The notes beneath the pieces are model-generated. The model saw only the letters and a program-made list of their open reading frames with translations, searched no databases and was not told the origin of the DNA. 51,453 nt of DNA. Origin: Lyngbya aestuarii BL J (GTDB lineage: Bacteria; Cyanobacteriota; Cyanobacteriia; Cyanobacteriales; Microcoleaceae). The stretch lies in contig NZ_AUZM01000045.1 in NCBI RefSeq assembly GCF_000478195.2, positions 1 to 51,453 on the forward strand, given 5' to 3'. The first letter of the stretch is position 1. Every line of letters starts with the position of its first letter. The position numbers and the translations under genes were made by a program. This document shows positions 25,833 through 34,531 of the stretch, one piece after another.

Positions 25833-26902
25833 TAGGGGTCAATTCCTCCATAGTTTTCAAACACCCATTTTAAACTGCGTCGCATTCCTTCTTCTAGGGA
25901 AATTTGAGGATGATAATTCAATTCTCGTCTAGCTTTAGCAATAGAACAGGCGATGGTTTTATTCATCTCAGATAAAACGTGTATTTTCTGCTGATAGAGT
26001 CCTAAAGATTGCAGTAAACTGTCAACACCTAGAGCCACTTCACTAGCAATTACGGGAAGTTTTAACCGCTTATGTTTGCAAGTTTGATGAAATTCAGACT
26101 CTAATAATTTTTCCACAGTATCAATGATTTCATTCATCGAATAAGGATGTTCATCGGCGATCCAATAGGTTTCTCCGTTGGCTTTTTCAGTGAGTGCGGC
26201 TAACAGTAAACCCTGACACAAGTTATCCACATAAGCCATCGATCTGAGGTTATTTCCATCCCCAACAATAGGCCCTTTTCCTTCTCGAATCATCTGAAAA
26301 AATAGCGTTTGTCTGGGCGGTTGATTCGGGCCATAAAACCAGGGTGGACGAATAATAACAGTTTCGATTTTTCCGGCTTGATAATATTCTTGAACGGCTA
26401 ATTCCATTAACATTTTAGAACGCCCATAGTTCATGTAAGGATTGTAGGGCGATTTTTCATCAAATAAATGATCGGGGTGGGGATTACACCCACAGGGAGA
26501 ATTAGAGGAAACAATAACCGCCCGTTTAATCCCGGTTTGAATGGCGGAATTCAGTAAGTTTTTGGTTCCTTCTACATTGATTTGATAAAATTCGTTGATC
26601 TGTTGGGGGTGAATAATTCCAGCCGTATGAAATAAGACGGCATTTTCTGCACCTTCACAAAAGCGATCACAATCTTGAGGATTTCGTAGATCTCCTTTGA
26701 AAACTTCTATTTTATCGGAAATTTTTTCAAGAATTGTTGCATCTTGATGGGGTAAAATTAGACAGCGAATTTTGAGTGTTTCTGAGGGCTGACTTAAAGA
26801 TTCACAATCTGTTAATCCTTGGGCTAACGCTTTAACTAAGCTTGTCCCTAGCCAACCTAATGCTCCGGTTACTAAAACTAAATCGGTTTTAAATTCTATC
26901 AT
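25832..26902 (-). CDS. NAD-dependent epimerase/dehydratase (3-beta-HSD-like), cluster gene 3
   Basis: This is a 356-residue extended SDR. It shows VLVTGALGWLGTSLVKAL (cofactor loop), FKGDLRNPQDC, LFHTAGIIHP, the active-site Ser strand VIVSSNSPCG, and the catalytic MNYGRSKMLMEL (Tyr-x-x-x-Lys). RPPWFYGPNQPP and SMAYVDNLCQGLLLA follow as in 3-beta-hydroxysteroid dehydrogenase/dihydroflavonol reductase relatives. It begins 4 bases after the GMC gene and overlaps the DUF218-like gene by one base, so it is in the core of the operon. Its distance from the other SDR of the cluster is large, so the two probably act on different steps. Substrate unknown. Confidence 0.88.
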   Translation of the reverse strand: MIEFKTDLVLVTGALGWLGTSLVKALAQGLTDCESLSQPSETLKIRCLILPHQDATILEKISDKIEVFKGDLRNPQDCDRFCEGAENAVLFHTAGIIHPQQINEFYQINVEGTKNLLNSAIQTGIKRAVIVSSNSPCGCNPHPDHLFDEKSPYNPYMNYGRSKMLMELAVQEYYQAGKIETVIIRPPWFYGPNQPPRQTLFFQMIREGKGPIVGDGNNLRSMAYVDNLCQGLLLAALTEKANGETYWIADEHPYSMNEIIDTVEKLLESEFHQTCKHKRLKLPVIASEVALGVDSLLQSLGLYQQKIHVLSEMNKTIACSIAKARRELNYHPQISLEEGMRRSLKWVFENYGGIDP

Positions 26903-26906
26903 TTTT

Positions 26907-28391
26907 TTAAAGTTTTCCTAAAAATTTGAGTACGTTACGCCGTGTAATTGCCATAATTGAACCTTGAGGATTGACACCTGGAGCAGTACAAAGTAAACTC
27001 GCATCAGAGATATATAAATTATCGAAACCATGAACCTTTCCAAAGGAATTTGCTGCACATTTTTCTAGATTTTCTCCCATCGGACAAGAAGACATCACAT
27101 GAACGGTCATTAGGTTTGTCTGAGATTTTGGTAATAGATCTGGAATGTGTTTAAGGTCATTAGGTTGAGTTAATCGAGGGAAATTAGAAATACTAGGATA
27201 CAATATTTTGGCTCCTGCTTCAAACAAAAGTTGAGATAATTTTTGCAGGGCTTCTGATAAATCTTTTAAATCCTGTTGAGTGAGGTGATAGCGAACAAGT
27301 GGATCACGAAATCCGGGTAAACAGCGAACAGAACCTTGACCTTGACCTGTTATCATGGCATAGTAAATTGCCATTTTCTGCCAATTTTGATCGACTTCAT
27401 GTTTATATTGAGGATGATCGGTCATTCCCACGGCGAGATAAGGAGGCGAACTAATTGAACAACCAAAACTAAATCGAGGAGAAAATTCTTTGACTTGATG
27501 AACCGGAACACCCATGTCTTTTGAATTAACGATTTCATTGAATTGAGCAATAACTTTAACGGTGGAGTGCATTTGTAAGCTATTCCCAATATTTTTGGTG
27601 ATTCCACTACGTCTTAATAAAGCGGGTGTTTGAATGGCTCCACAACAAATAAATAGAGTTTTTGCTTGAATTTCTACGGCTTGTTTGGATTGATAATCAG
27701 GAATATAATTTCCTTTGATAAACCATTGTTTTCCCTGTTTACGAATGAAGTTAATTCGAGTATTTGTTAACAGTTTGCAGCCTGCATCTATTGCTCTAGG
27801 AATAAAGGTTTGAGTCATTGACTGTCGGGTTCCTTTTGGAGTGACAGCAGGATCGGTTTGTGCTTGATACCGAAACCAACGCGGTACTTCTAAAGATTGC
27901 CAACCTAAACTTACTGCTCCTTGATGAAGTTTGAGAGAAGCAAGGGGAGGTTTTCCAGGTAATTTGCAGACGGTAACGGCTTGTTCGCAGGCTTCAAAGT
28001 GAGGTAATAATTCGGCTTCTGTTAGGCTTTCTACTGCAAATTCAGTTTGCCATTTTTCTAAGATTTCGGGGGGTGTTCGATGATAAAGTCCGCTATTAAT
28101 TTCGCTTCCGCCTCCAACACATCGTCCTTCTACATATTGAATTTTAGGTTTACCAAATGCTGCGGTTAAGCCTCCATTTCGGTATTTTTGTTCTAGTTCG
28201 GCTTGGGAAAAAGCACGACAAGATTCTAAAGAAAAATAAGAACCTTCTTCTATTAACAAAACGTCTCGTCCTGCTTCGGCTAATAAACAAGCTGTAATTG
28301 CTCCTCCTGGGCCTGAACCGATTACGGCAATTTCACAGGTTAGAGGCGATTTAGGATGAGTAATTCTGTGATTTTGTACGGATTTAGACAT
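26907..28391 (-). CDS. GMC-family FAD-dependent oxidoreductase, cluster gene 2
   Basis: This is a 494-residue flavoenzyme. The N-terminal FAD-binding motif is AVIGSGPGGAITACLLAEAG with the acidic end LLIEEG; GRCVGGGSEINSGLYHR is the GMC signature 1 region; TLFICCGAIQTPALLRRSG is signature 2. The C-terminal HVMSSCPMGEN, FGKVHGFDNLYISDASLL and PGVNPQGSIMAITRRN contain the active-site area. Homologues oxidise alcohols (choline, glucose, cholesterol, long-chain alcohols). ATG 28391 is preferred over the TTG one codon earlier. It is preceded by the small gene at 28414-28779 (22 bases) and followed 4 bases later by the 3-beta-HSD-like SDR. Confidence 0.9.
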   Translation of the reverse strand: MSKSVQNHRITHPKSPLTCEIAVIGSGPGGAITACLLAEAGRDVLLIEEGSYFSLESCRAFSQAELEQKYRNGGLTAAFGKPKIQYVEGRCVGGGSEINSGLYHRTPPEILEKWQTEFAVESLTEAELLPHFEACEQAVTVCKLPGKPPLASLKLHQGAVSLGWQSLEVPRWFRYQAQTDPAVTPKGTRQSMTQTFIPRAIDAGCKLLTNTRINFIRKQGKQWFIKGNYIPDYQSKQAVEIQAKTLFICCGAIQTPALLRRSGITKNIGNSLQMHSTVKVIAQFNEIVNSKDMGVPVHQVKEFSPRFSFGCSISSPPYLAVGMTDHPQYKHEVDQNWQKMAIYYAMITGQGQGSVRCLPGFRDPLVRYHLTQQDLKDLSEALQKLSQLLFEAGAKILYPSISNFPRLTQPNDLKHIPDLLPKSQTNLMTVHVMSSCPMGENLEKCAANSFGKVHGFDNLYISDASLLCTAPGVNPQGSIMAITRRNVLKFLGKL

Positions 28392-28413
28392 CAACTTAAC
28401 TTTTTCTTTGATT

Positions 28414-28779
28414 TTAATTTAATTCTTTTATTTGCTCGGATTTCCAACAGAGTACCACTAGACTTTCATAAAAGCGCATCAAATCTCTACAAATACTAAT
28501 CGGTGCATTTTTCCAAGCTGAAATTTGACACCAACGCATTGTGTGAGGTTGACGAGAAAAGGGATAACCTCTTACTATAAAACCCCAGAAATTAAAGAGG
28601 AGCGTCAGGAATACAATCGGAAACCGAAGATAATCTGGCATTCGGTTGTGTTGTTGCAAAACAAAGCGAACGACATCATTATGGGGGAAAACACTACTTG
28701 AGTGAATCGGTTCACCGGACTGCTGAATGATAGAGTAGCATAGCGCTGATGCTGTATTTTTGAAAAGTTGATTGATCAT
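28414..28779 (-). CDS. Small unknown protein, first gene of the GMC cluster
   Basis: This is a 121-residue protein beginning MINQLFKNTASALCYSI. It has one hydrophobic helix (YLRFPIVFLTLLFNFWGFI, about 51-69) and a conserved-looking C-terminal segment (PISICRDLMRFYESLVVLCW). By position it could be a membrane anchor or small subunit of the GMC oxidoreductase that starts 22 bases downstream, like the small subunits of some membrane dehydrogenases, but no known family is recognised. It is divergent from the 28892 membrane protein with 112 bases between the starts, which must contain both promoters. Confidence 0.65.
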   Translation of the reverse strand: MINQLFKNTASALCYSIIQQSGEPIHSSSVFPHNDVVRFVLQQHNRMPDYLRFPIVFLTLLFNFWGFIVRGYPFSRQPHTMRWCQISAWKNAPISICRDLMRFYESLVVLCWKSEQIKELN

Positions 28780-28891
28780 TATCGGGATTGGGAATAAAGA
28801 TTGATCAGAATGATTGGTCGTTAGAGTATTGACAGTTTAACAGTCATAGTATATCATTTTAATCTTAAAATCATTGAGAATTAAATCTTAG

Positions 28892-30748
28892 ATGAAATTG
28901 TTAGAAACTCAGCTCGAAGAAACGAAAAATGATTCTATTTTTTACAAGTTTATCTGGATTTTATATCTTGTACCGATATTATCGACTTTTTGGTTAATTA
29001 AAAGATATGGAGTCGATGTCCCGGTTTGGGTTGATCAATGGTCTTTGGTTGATTTATTTGAGGCAATTGCTTCAATTGATTTATCCTCTTTTTTGGCTGA
29101 ACTGTGGGAATTAAATAATAATCATCGTATGATTTTTCCTAAAATTATCTTTGCGGTGACAGCTTTTTTTTCTAACTGGAATATTTTTTATGAACTCTAT
29201 TGGAGTTTTAGTTTAGCTTTAATTTCATTTTTCATTATTTATCAACTTTCAGAAATCACGAATCAAACTAAGAGTATTTTTCTTTTTCATGCAACGAATC
29301 TAATCACCTGTTTTCTGATGTTCTCCTGGGTTCAATACAGCAATTGGCTATGGGGATTCCAAATTGCTCTCTATTTAATTAACTTTTGTGTGATTTTATC
29401 TATTTTTATATTAGCAAGCTTTTCCAAGTTTAATTCTCAAACAAAGCTAAAGTTAGCGGGATTGTTTTGTGTTATTGCTAGCTTTTCTTCGGCACAGGGT
29501 TTAATGTCTTGGTTAGCTTTAATTCCATCAATTTCAGCCCTAGAAGGTTCACCGATACAAAAAAACAAACGATTATTTTTATGGTTAACGTCTTTTATAT
29601 TTTGTGGTTTTATTTATTCAATTCAGTACAACTCTATACCTGTTACTGAGTATTACGATATTGTTAGCTACAATTCAATCTGGGATAAATTTAGAGTTTA
29701 TATTCACTTCTTCTTGAATGTCGTCGCTGCACCGTTAACCGGAGATTTAATATTTGCTTGGATTTTAGGATTAATTATTACTTCTTGTTTTATCTTTATA
29801 TTTTGGCAATCTTGGATTGAACGTCCTTCAATTCGTCATCCTTTTAGGACTGTTTTTATCTCCGAGTTTGCTCCTTGGATTTCTATGGGCTTATTTTCAA
29901 TTTTATGTATTTTTTTAATGACAATTGGACGAGCCGATATCGGTGCAGACTATGGGCTAGTTACATCTAGATATACCAGTCATTCAATTTTACTAACAAT
30001 TGCGGTTATTCATCTATTTGGTTTACATCTTTTTCGGTCTTATAGTCAGTTGAAACAATCAACATCTAATCACAGAATCTTAACTTATAGCTTTTGCTTA
30101 GGATTAATAACAAGTTTAATGTGGATTCGATCTTATCAAAGTCTAAATATAGTCAAAACACAAATCTATCAACCGACTCAGATCGCTCAAAACTGCTTAT
30201 ATTTAATTAACTATTTAGATCTAGAAAATTCACAGTTTTTTCAAAATTATCCCCACCATTGTTTAATCTCTATAGTGCCTACCACAGCCGGATTTTCAGA
30301 ACAAGTTAAACGTCTCCAAAACATTAACTTGAGAAACTTTGCCGAAGATATTCCCTTTGTCGAAGAACCCGATCAAATTCATGGTTTTATTAGTTCACCT
30401 TGGACTCCTGAAAAAAGCTTTAGTGTACCCCCAGGTGGAATCGTTAAAATAGATGGCTGGGCTATTCTTCCCAATCAACCTCAACAGCCTCAGCTTGTGT
30501 TTCTTTCCTTAGATAATAACCAGTCTTTTTTTGCGAATGCTTATGTTAATTTACCCAGTCCAGATATCGTTAAATTTATGAATTCTGAAGCCTATCAAAA
30601 TTCTAGATGGGAAGTCTCTTTTTCTGCCGATAATTTAACCTCTGGAGAAAACATCATAAAAGCTTGGATTTATGATCCCCAAAAAAGACAGTTTATAAAA
30701 TTATCTGGAGAAATGCAGATTACTGTTCAGGAAAATCAGAATTTTTAA
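28892..30748 (+). CDS. Polytopic membrane protein, GT-C-like architecture (paralogue 1)
   Basis: This is a 618-residue protein with about ten membrane helices in the first 430 residues and a soluble C-terminal beta-rich domain (GIVKIDGWAILPNQP, FFANAYVNLPSPD, SGENIIKAWIYDP). The first large extracytoplasmic loop carries VDVPVWVDQWSLVDLF and LNNNHRMIFPKIIF. Later motifs are FSWVQYSNWLWGFQIAL, SSAQGLMSWLALIPS and DYGLVTSRYTSHSILL. An acidic/His first loop plus many helices is the general plan of GT-C polyprenyl-sugar glycosyltransferases, but I recognise no named family. A close paralogue is at 34532-36322. The ATG at 28892 starts just after a divergent promoter. Confidence 0.75.
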   Translation: MKLLETQLEETKNDSIFYKFIWILYLVPILSTFWLIKRYGVDVPVWVDQWSLVDLFEAIASIDLSSFLAELWELNNNHRMIFPKIIFAVTAFFSNWNIFYELYWSFSLALISFFIIYQLSEITNQTKSIFLFHATNLITCFLMFSWVQYSNWLWGFQIALYLINFCVILSIFILASFSKFNSQTKLKLAGLFCVIASFSSAQGLMSWLALIPSISALEGSPIQKNKRLFLWLTSFIFCGFIYSIQYNSIPVTEYYDIVSYNSIWDKFRVYIHFFLNVVAAPLTGDLIFAWILGLIITSCFIFIFWQSWIERPSIRHPFRTVFISEFAPWISMGLFSILCIFLMTIGRADIGADYGLVTSRYTSHSILLTIAVIHLFGLHLFRSYSQLKQSTSNHRILTYSFCLGLITSLMWIRSYQSLNIVKTQIYQPTQIAQNCLYLINYLDLENSQFFQNYPHHCLISIVPTTAGFSEQVKRLQNINLRNFAEDIPFVEEPDQIHGFISSPWTPEKSFSVPPGGIVKIDGWAILPNQPQQPQLVFLSLDNNQSFFANAYVNLPSPDIVKFMNSEAYQNSRWEVSFSADNLTSGENIIKAWIYDPQKRQFIKLSGEMQITVQENQNF

Positions 30749-31041
30749 AAAATAGATTTTATGGGATGTTATTAAACATTAATTAACTTTTTTGTTGATA
30801 TTAAAAATTCTCCTATAGCGATCAATTTATGCTAAAATAGAGAGCAGTCAACCTTTATGAGTATGAGGATTACAGCAAAATTCTGAAAAATTCAAGATGT
30901 AATGTTACATTATAAATAAATTCAGCTCGTCCTACTGTGATTATCTTAGAGCAGTTAAATTTGACTGGATCTACGCTAGTTATCGAGCAATTGAATCAAA
31001 ATCTCTGAATCGATAGATAGATCAATAGATCGCATAAGTCG
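30749..31041. other. AT-rich leader/promoter part of the BCCT upstream region
   Basis: These bases hold no gene. Together with the structured RNA region to 31149 they form the 454-base gap before the BCCT start. A possible -10 (TAAAATAGA) is near 30833-30841. The short direct repeat of ATCGATAGATAGATC type near 31010-31030 is the only other pattern seen. Confidence 0.4.
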
Positions 31042-31149
31042 GATCAGGGCTGATCTAACAAAAGGAGGTTGAGTTCAGCAAATGCTGGACCCAGACAAGC
31101 TAAAGGGAATCACCCCTAGCTTGATTCTTCGGTCCCGTACCGCACTCCT
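31042..31149 (+). ncRNA. Structured multibranched leader RNA, candidate riboswitch of the BCCT gene
   Basis: Four helices pair perfectly or nearly so inside a closing stem AGGAG (31063-31067)/CTCCT (31145-31149). P2 is GTTCAGC/GCTGGAC (31073-31079 with 31084-31090, one G-T pair, loop AAAT). P3 is CAAGCTA/TAGCTTG (31096-31102 with 31117-31123) capped by GGG/CCC. P4 is CGGT/ACCG (31130-31142) with loop CCCGT. A further hairpin GATCA/TGATC lies just 5' (31042-31055). The 3' TCCCGTACC and CTCC...AAGCG resemble conserved elements I remember of the ydaO (c-di-AMP) riboswitch, but the 5' half fits that consensus poorly. The structure is seen; the class is a guess. Confidence 0.5.
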
Positions 31150-31202
31150 ATTCAAGCGTGAGTGATTGTACGGTAGCAGTTGAGGCAAAGGAGAAAAAAA
31201 TT

Positions 31203-32873
31203 ATGAGTCTGAAAGGATCGCAACACGAGCAGATCCCCAAGAAAAATCGTCGAACTCCCGGAGACACTAACATCCGTTTCTGGGGGTTTGATATGCACCC
31301 TGAAGTTTCTTTGACTTCAGCCAGTTTGATTATTTTATTCATCGCCATGACGTTGATTTTTAATGATCAAACCGAACAAGTTTTTAACACAGTTCAAAGT
31401 TTTATTTCCAATACATCCGGCTGGTTTTTGATTTTAGCGGCGAATATTTACTTGGGAGTTGTGATCCTTCTCGCCTTCAGTAAATATGGCAAAATTCGCT
31501 TAGGGGGACCGAACGCCAAGCCCGAATTTTCTACTTTTGCTTGGTTTGCAATGCTGATGAGTGCAGGAATGGGAATTGGGCTGATGTTTTGGAGTGTGGC
31601 GGAACCCGTCTTTCACATGGAAACTCCCGCTCCATTCTTTAATAATGTTGACCCCAGTACGCCGACAGCAGCCCGAGATGCAATGGCAATTACCTTTTTT
31701 CATTGGGGACTTCATGCTTGGGGAATTTATGCTTTAGTCGGTTTGTCTTTGGCATTTTTTGCGTTTAACCGAGGACTTCCTCTAACAATTCGTTCTGTTT
31801 TTTATCCCCTTTTGGGTGAAAGAATTTATGGTTGGCAGGGAAATGCAATTGATATTTTATCGGTATTAGCAACATTATTTGGTCTGGCAACTTCTTTGGG
31901 ATTAGGAGCAAGACAAGTCAGCACCGGATTAAACTTTTTGTTTAATTCACCTGATACAGTTTGGTTTCAGGTAGTGCTAATTGCTATTATTACGGGTTTT
32001 GCTACGATGTCTGTTGTAGCAGGATTAGATAATGGTGTACGATTTTTGAGTGAAATCAATATTTACATTGCCGCCGCTTTTATGGTGTTTGTCCTGTTGG
32101 TGGGGCCAACATTATTTATCATCGGTTCTTTTGTAGAAAATGTAGGATATTACGTTTCAATTTTACCGAGTCTTAGTTTCTGGACAGAAACTTTTGATGG
32201 GACTAAATGGCAGAACTCTTGGACGGTTTTTTACTGGGGATGGTGGATTTCTTGGTCGCCTTTTGTCGGAATGTTTATTGCCCGAGTGTCTAAAGGTCGA
32301 ACAGTTAAAGAGTTTGTTTTGGGAGTATTATTTATTCCCTCTTTACTGTCTTTTATTTGGATGTCAGTCTTTGGAGGTTCAGCCTTAAACTTAGTTTTAC
32401 AAGGAATTGGAAACTTACCCGAAGCTGTCAATGAAAATGTATCAACTGCCCTATTTGTAATGTTAGAACAGTTTCCTTTCACAGGAGTGAGTTCTCTCAT
32501 TGGTGTGGTTTTAGTCGTGACTTTCTTTGTCACTTCTTCTGACTCGGGTTCTTTAGTGGTTGATCATTTAGTCTCTGGCGGAAAGTTAGATTCTCCCGTT
32601 ACTCAACGGGTATTTTGGGCGGTAATAGAAGGCGTTGTCGCTGCTGTTTTGTTACTGGGTGGAGGATTAAAAGCCTTACAAATGGCAGCCATTACCACAG
32701 GTTTACCCTTTGCCATTGTATTAATTGTCATGTGCTTTAGCTTACACAGAGGATTATTTGAAGATTGGGTAGAATTAGAATCTAAACAATTACGTTCTTC
32801 TCAAGCTGTAATTAAAACTAAGTCTAAAATATCTTCTCATCCAGAAATTGAACAACCAACACCTCGTGAATAA
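31203..32873 (+). CDS. BCCT-family osmolyte (betaine/choline/carnitine-type) transporter
   Basis: This is a 556-residue protein with about twelve membrane helices. Family signatures are MSAGMGIGLMFWSVAEPVFH (glycine-rich TM3 segment), FFHWGLHAWGIYALVGL, FNRGLPLTIRSVFYPLLG, and WGWWISWSPFVGMFIARVSK followed by GRTVKEFVLG (the Trp-rich TM8 substrate box). The ATG at 31203 has AAAGGAG 9 bases upstream, favouring it over a GTG at 31158 in the same frame. BCCT carriers import trimethylammonium osmolytes. I cannot predict Na+ or H+ coupling or the substrate. The long structured leader suggests regulation by an RNA element, and UspA follows 87 bases later. Confidence 0.93.
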   Translation: MSLKGSQHEQIPKKNRRTPGDTNIRFWGFDMHPEVSLTSASLIILFIAMTLIFNDQTEQVFNTVQSFISNTSGWFLILAANIYLGVVILLAFSKYGKIRLGGPNAKPEFSTFAWFAMLMSAGMGIGLMFWSVAEPVFHMETPAPFFNNVDPSTPTAARDAMAITFFHWGLHAWGIYALVGLSLAFFAFNRGLPLTIRSVFYPLLGERIYGWQGNAIDILSVLATLFGLATSLGLGARQVSTGLNFLFNSPDTVWFQVVLIAIITGFATMSVVAGLDNGVRFLSEINIYIAAAFMVFVLLVGPTLFIIGSFVENVGYYVSILPSLSFWTETFDGTKWQNSWTVFYWGWWISWSPFVGMFIARVSKGRTVKEFVLGVLFIPSLLSFIWMSVFGGSALNLVLQGIGNLPEAVNENVSTALFVMLEQFPFTGVSSLIGVVLVVTFFVTSSDSGSLVVDHLVSGGKLDSPVTQRVFWAVIEGVVAAVLLLGGGLKALQMAAITTGLPFAIVLIVMCFSLHRGLFEDWVELESKQLRSSQAVIKTKSKISSHPEIEQPTPRE

Positions 32874-32908
32874 TCTGGAAATAATTAGGAGTATAACTTG
32901 CTAACGAG

Positions 32909-32935
32909 TAGTGTGGGCAATGCCCACCTACACTA
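32909..32935. repeat. GTGGGCAATGCCCAC-type hairpin between BCCT and UspA genes
   Basis: TAGTGTGGGC, AAT, GCCCACCTACACTA: a 6-bp core stem (GTGGGC/GCCCAC) within a longer imperfect palindrome. This GGGCAATGCCCACC unit is, from memory, a common interspersed repeat in cyanobacteria. It could attenuate readthrough from the BCCT gene. Confidence 0.65.
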
Positions 32936-32960
32936 TTAATTGATTTAGGAGGAAAAGATT

Positions 32961-33896
32961 ATGTATAGCACAATTTTAGTCCCTTTAGATGGTTCTGAAC
33001 GTGCTGAAACTATTATTCCATACATTAAACAGCTCGCCCGAAAAGAAAATGTTCATGTCGTTTTTACTCAAGTCATTGAACCTAAAATTAGGAGTGCTAT
33101 TCTGAATCTAAAAAAAGACCGTGAAGTTGCCTATCCTCTCCAAAAAATTGATCAGATTCAGCATTATTTAATGGGATGGAAACATCAATTTCAAGAGCAA
33201 GGTTTATCGGCTGATATTCTGTTATTGCGAGGGGTGGCAGTTGAGGGAATTTTGCAAGCAGTGGAGTTTACCAATGCAGATTTAGTTGCTATGACTTCTC
33301 AGGGAACAACCGGATTAGCCCGAACTTTATACGGGAGTGTTACGTCTGGGCTACTCAATAAAATTCACTGTCCTTTATTGGTTGTTCAATCTCAACAGTC
33401 GGAAAAATCACCTGAAATTAATCAGATTTTAATCCCTTTAGATGGCTCTGTACGGGCTGAAAAAGTGATTGATTATGCGGAAATAATTGCTCAACTTTAT
33501 GACGCCAAAATTATTTTACTTCGAGTTGTCAGAAGGGGATATCAAGCGACGACTATCCAAGATTTAGACTCGGAAATTAACGAGGAATTTGTCGCCAAAG
33601 ATATCTTTAACCGTCTCGAACAAAATCAAGCACTTGAACAGATAAAAAAAGCCCAAGAATATTTATTGAATATTCGTTCTCAACTCCAAGCACAAAATTT
33701 AACAGTGGACGCACATCTCATGTATGGTAGACCGATTGAGAGTATTATTACCCTCGCTAATGATCTGAATATTGATTTAATTACCATGACAAATAAAGGA
33801 CGAACAGGTTTATCTAAGGTTTTGTATGGTAGCGTCGCTTCGGGAGTTCTTAATAGTAGTTATCGTCCTTTATTAATTGTACCCACCCAACAATAA
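32961..33896 (+). CDS. Tandem-domain universal stress protein (UspA)
   Basis: This is a 311-residue protein of two UspA domains. Each begins with the strand I-LVPLDGS (YSTILVPLDGSERAE; NQILIPLDGSVRAEKV) and ends with the ATP-binding G-x2-G-x9-G-S/T loop (GTTGLARTLYGSVTSGLLN; GRTGLSKVLYGSVASGVLN), so both nucleotide sites look intact. Usp proteins respond to starvation and osmotic or oxidative stress. The ribosome binding site TTAGGAGG lies 9 bases before the ATG. Its place after the BCCT gene suggests a stress-linked transcription unit, although a hairpin repeat separates them. Confidence 0.92.
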   Translation: MYSTILVPLDGSERAETIIPYIKQLARKENVHVVFTQVIEPKIRSAILNLKKDREVAYPLQKIDQIQHYLMGWKHQFQEQGLSADILLLRGVAVEGILQAVEFTNADLVAMTSQGTTGLARTLYGSVTSGLLNKIHCPLLVVQSQQSEKSPEINQILIPLDGSVRAEKVIDYAEIIAQLYDAKIILLRVVRRGYQATTIQDLDSEINEEFVAKDIFNRLEQNQALEQIKKAQEYLLNIRSQLQAQNLTVDAHLMYGRPIESIITLANDLNIDLITMTNKGRTGLSKVLYGSVASGVLNSSYRPLLIVPTQQ

Positions 33897-34352
33897 TTAT
33901 CGACTAAAGTTAATTGAAAAAATCTGATTTTTAATGGTTCCAGCCACAAAGATTGAATAGATAAAAGAGAGATCAGAACTGTATTGAATATCCGCAACTC
34001 CACTTGCATCTGAGATATCCGAATCAATTAGATCAATCTTAATTCCGTAGGGATCTCGGCGAGTCACTTGACCTTGAAAACGGACTAATTGTTCATTGCT
34101 ATTGCGAAAAATGAGTTCGGCTTCTCCATTGTCATCAATGCTGACAGAAACAAAAGTTATTGTTCCTCGAAAGCGATTATTAATAGAATAAGTACCCGTA
34201 CCCTCCTGAGTTAAACGAACATCTCCTGAACCCTCAGAATTTTGTACAATGATCAAATTACTTTGAGCAACGGGTTTAGCGATCGCTAAATTATTCTCCA
34301 TTAATGTCCAACTTCCACAGATGATCATCACTAGAGATATTAAACCTTTCAT
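33897..34352 (-). CDS. Secreted protein of unknown function
   Basis: This is a 151-residue protein with a signal peptide (MKGLISLVMIICGSWTLM...) and a probable cleavage near the AIAKPVAQS junction. The mature part is beta-rich with a repeated Gly/Ser/Asn pattern (TGTYSINNRFRGTITF, FRGTITFVSVSIDD) and many acidic residues. I recognise no family. The ATG has AAGGAG 8 bases upstream. It is convergent with UspA (one base between the stop codons) and divergent from the second GT-C-like gene. Confidence 0.7.
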   Translation of the reverse strand: MKGLISLVMIICGSWTLMENNLAIAKPVAQSNLIIVQNSEGSGDVRLTQEGTGTYSINNRFRGTITFVSVSIDDNGEAELIFRNSNEQLVRFQGQVTRRDPYGIKIDLIDSDISDASGVADIQYSSDLSFIYSIFVAGTIKNQIFSINFSR

Positions 34353-34531
34353 CGGAAAACTCCTTTTGTTTATTCCTTTATTTTAAGCCTGAACTTAATA
34401 ATATGATGAAAAACCTACATTCTTGCTAACCGTTTAAACTTCTCAGTTCTATTCTCTCTCAAATTGAGAAAAACAGTATCCCAATCCAGATTTAATTTAA
34501 CTCATTCTATTGACTTGTTTTTTCCTATTTA

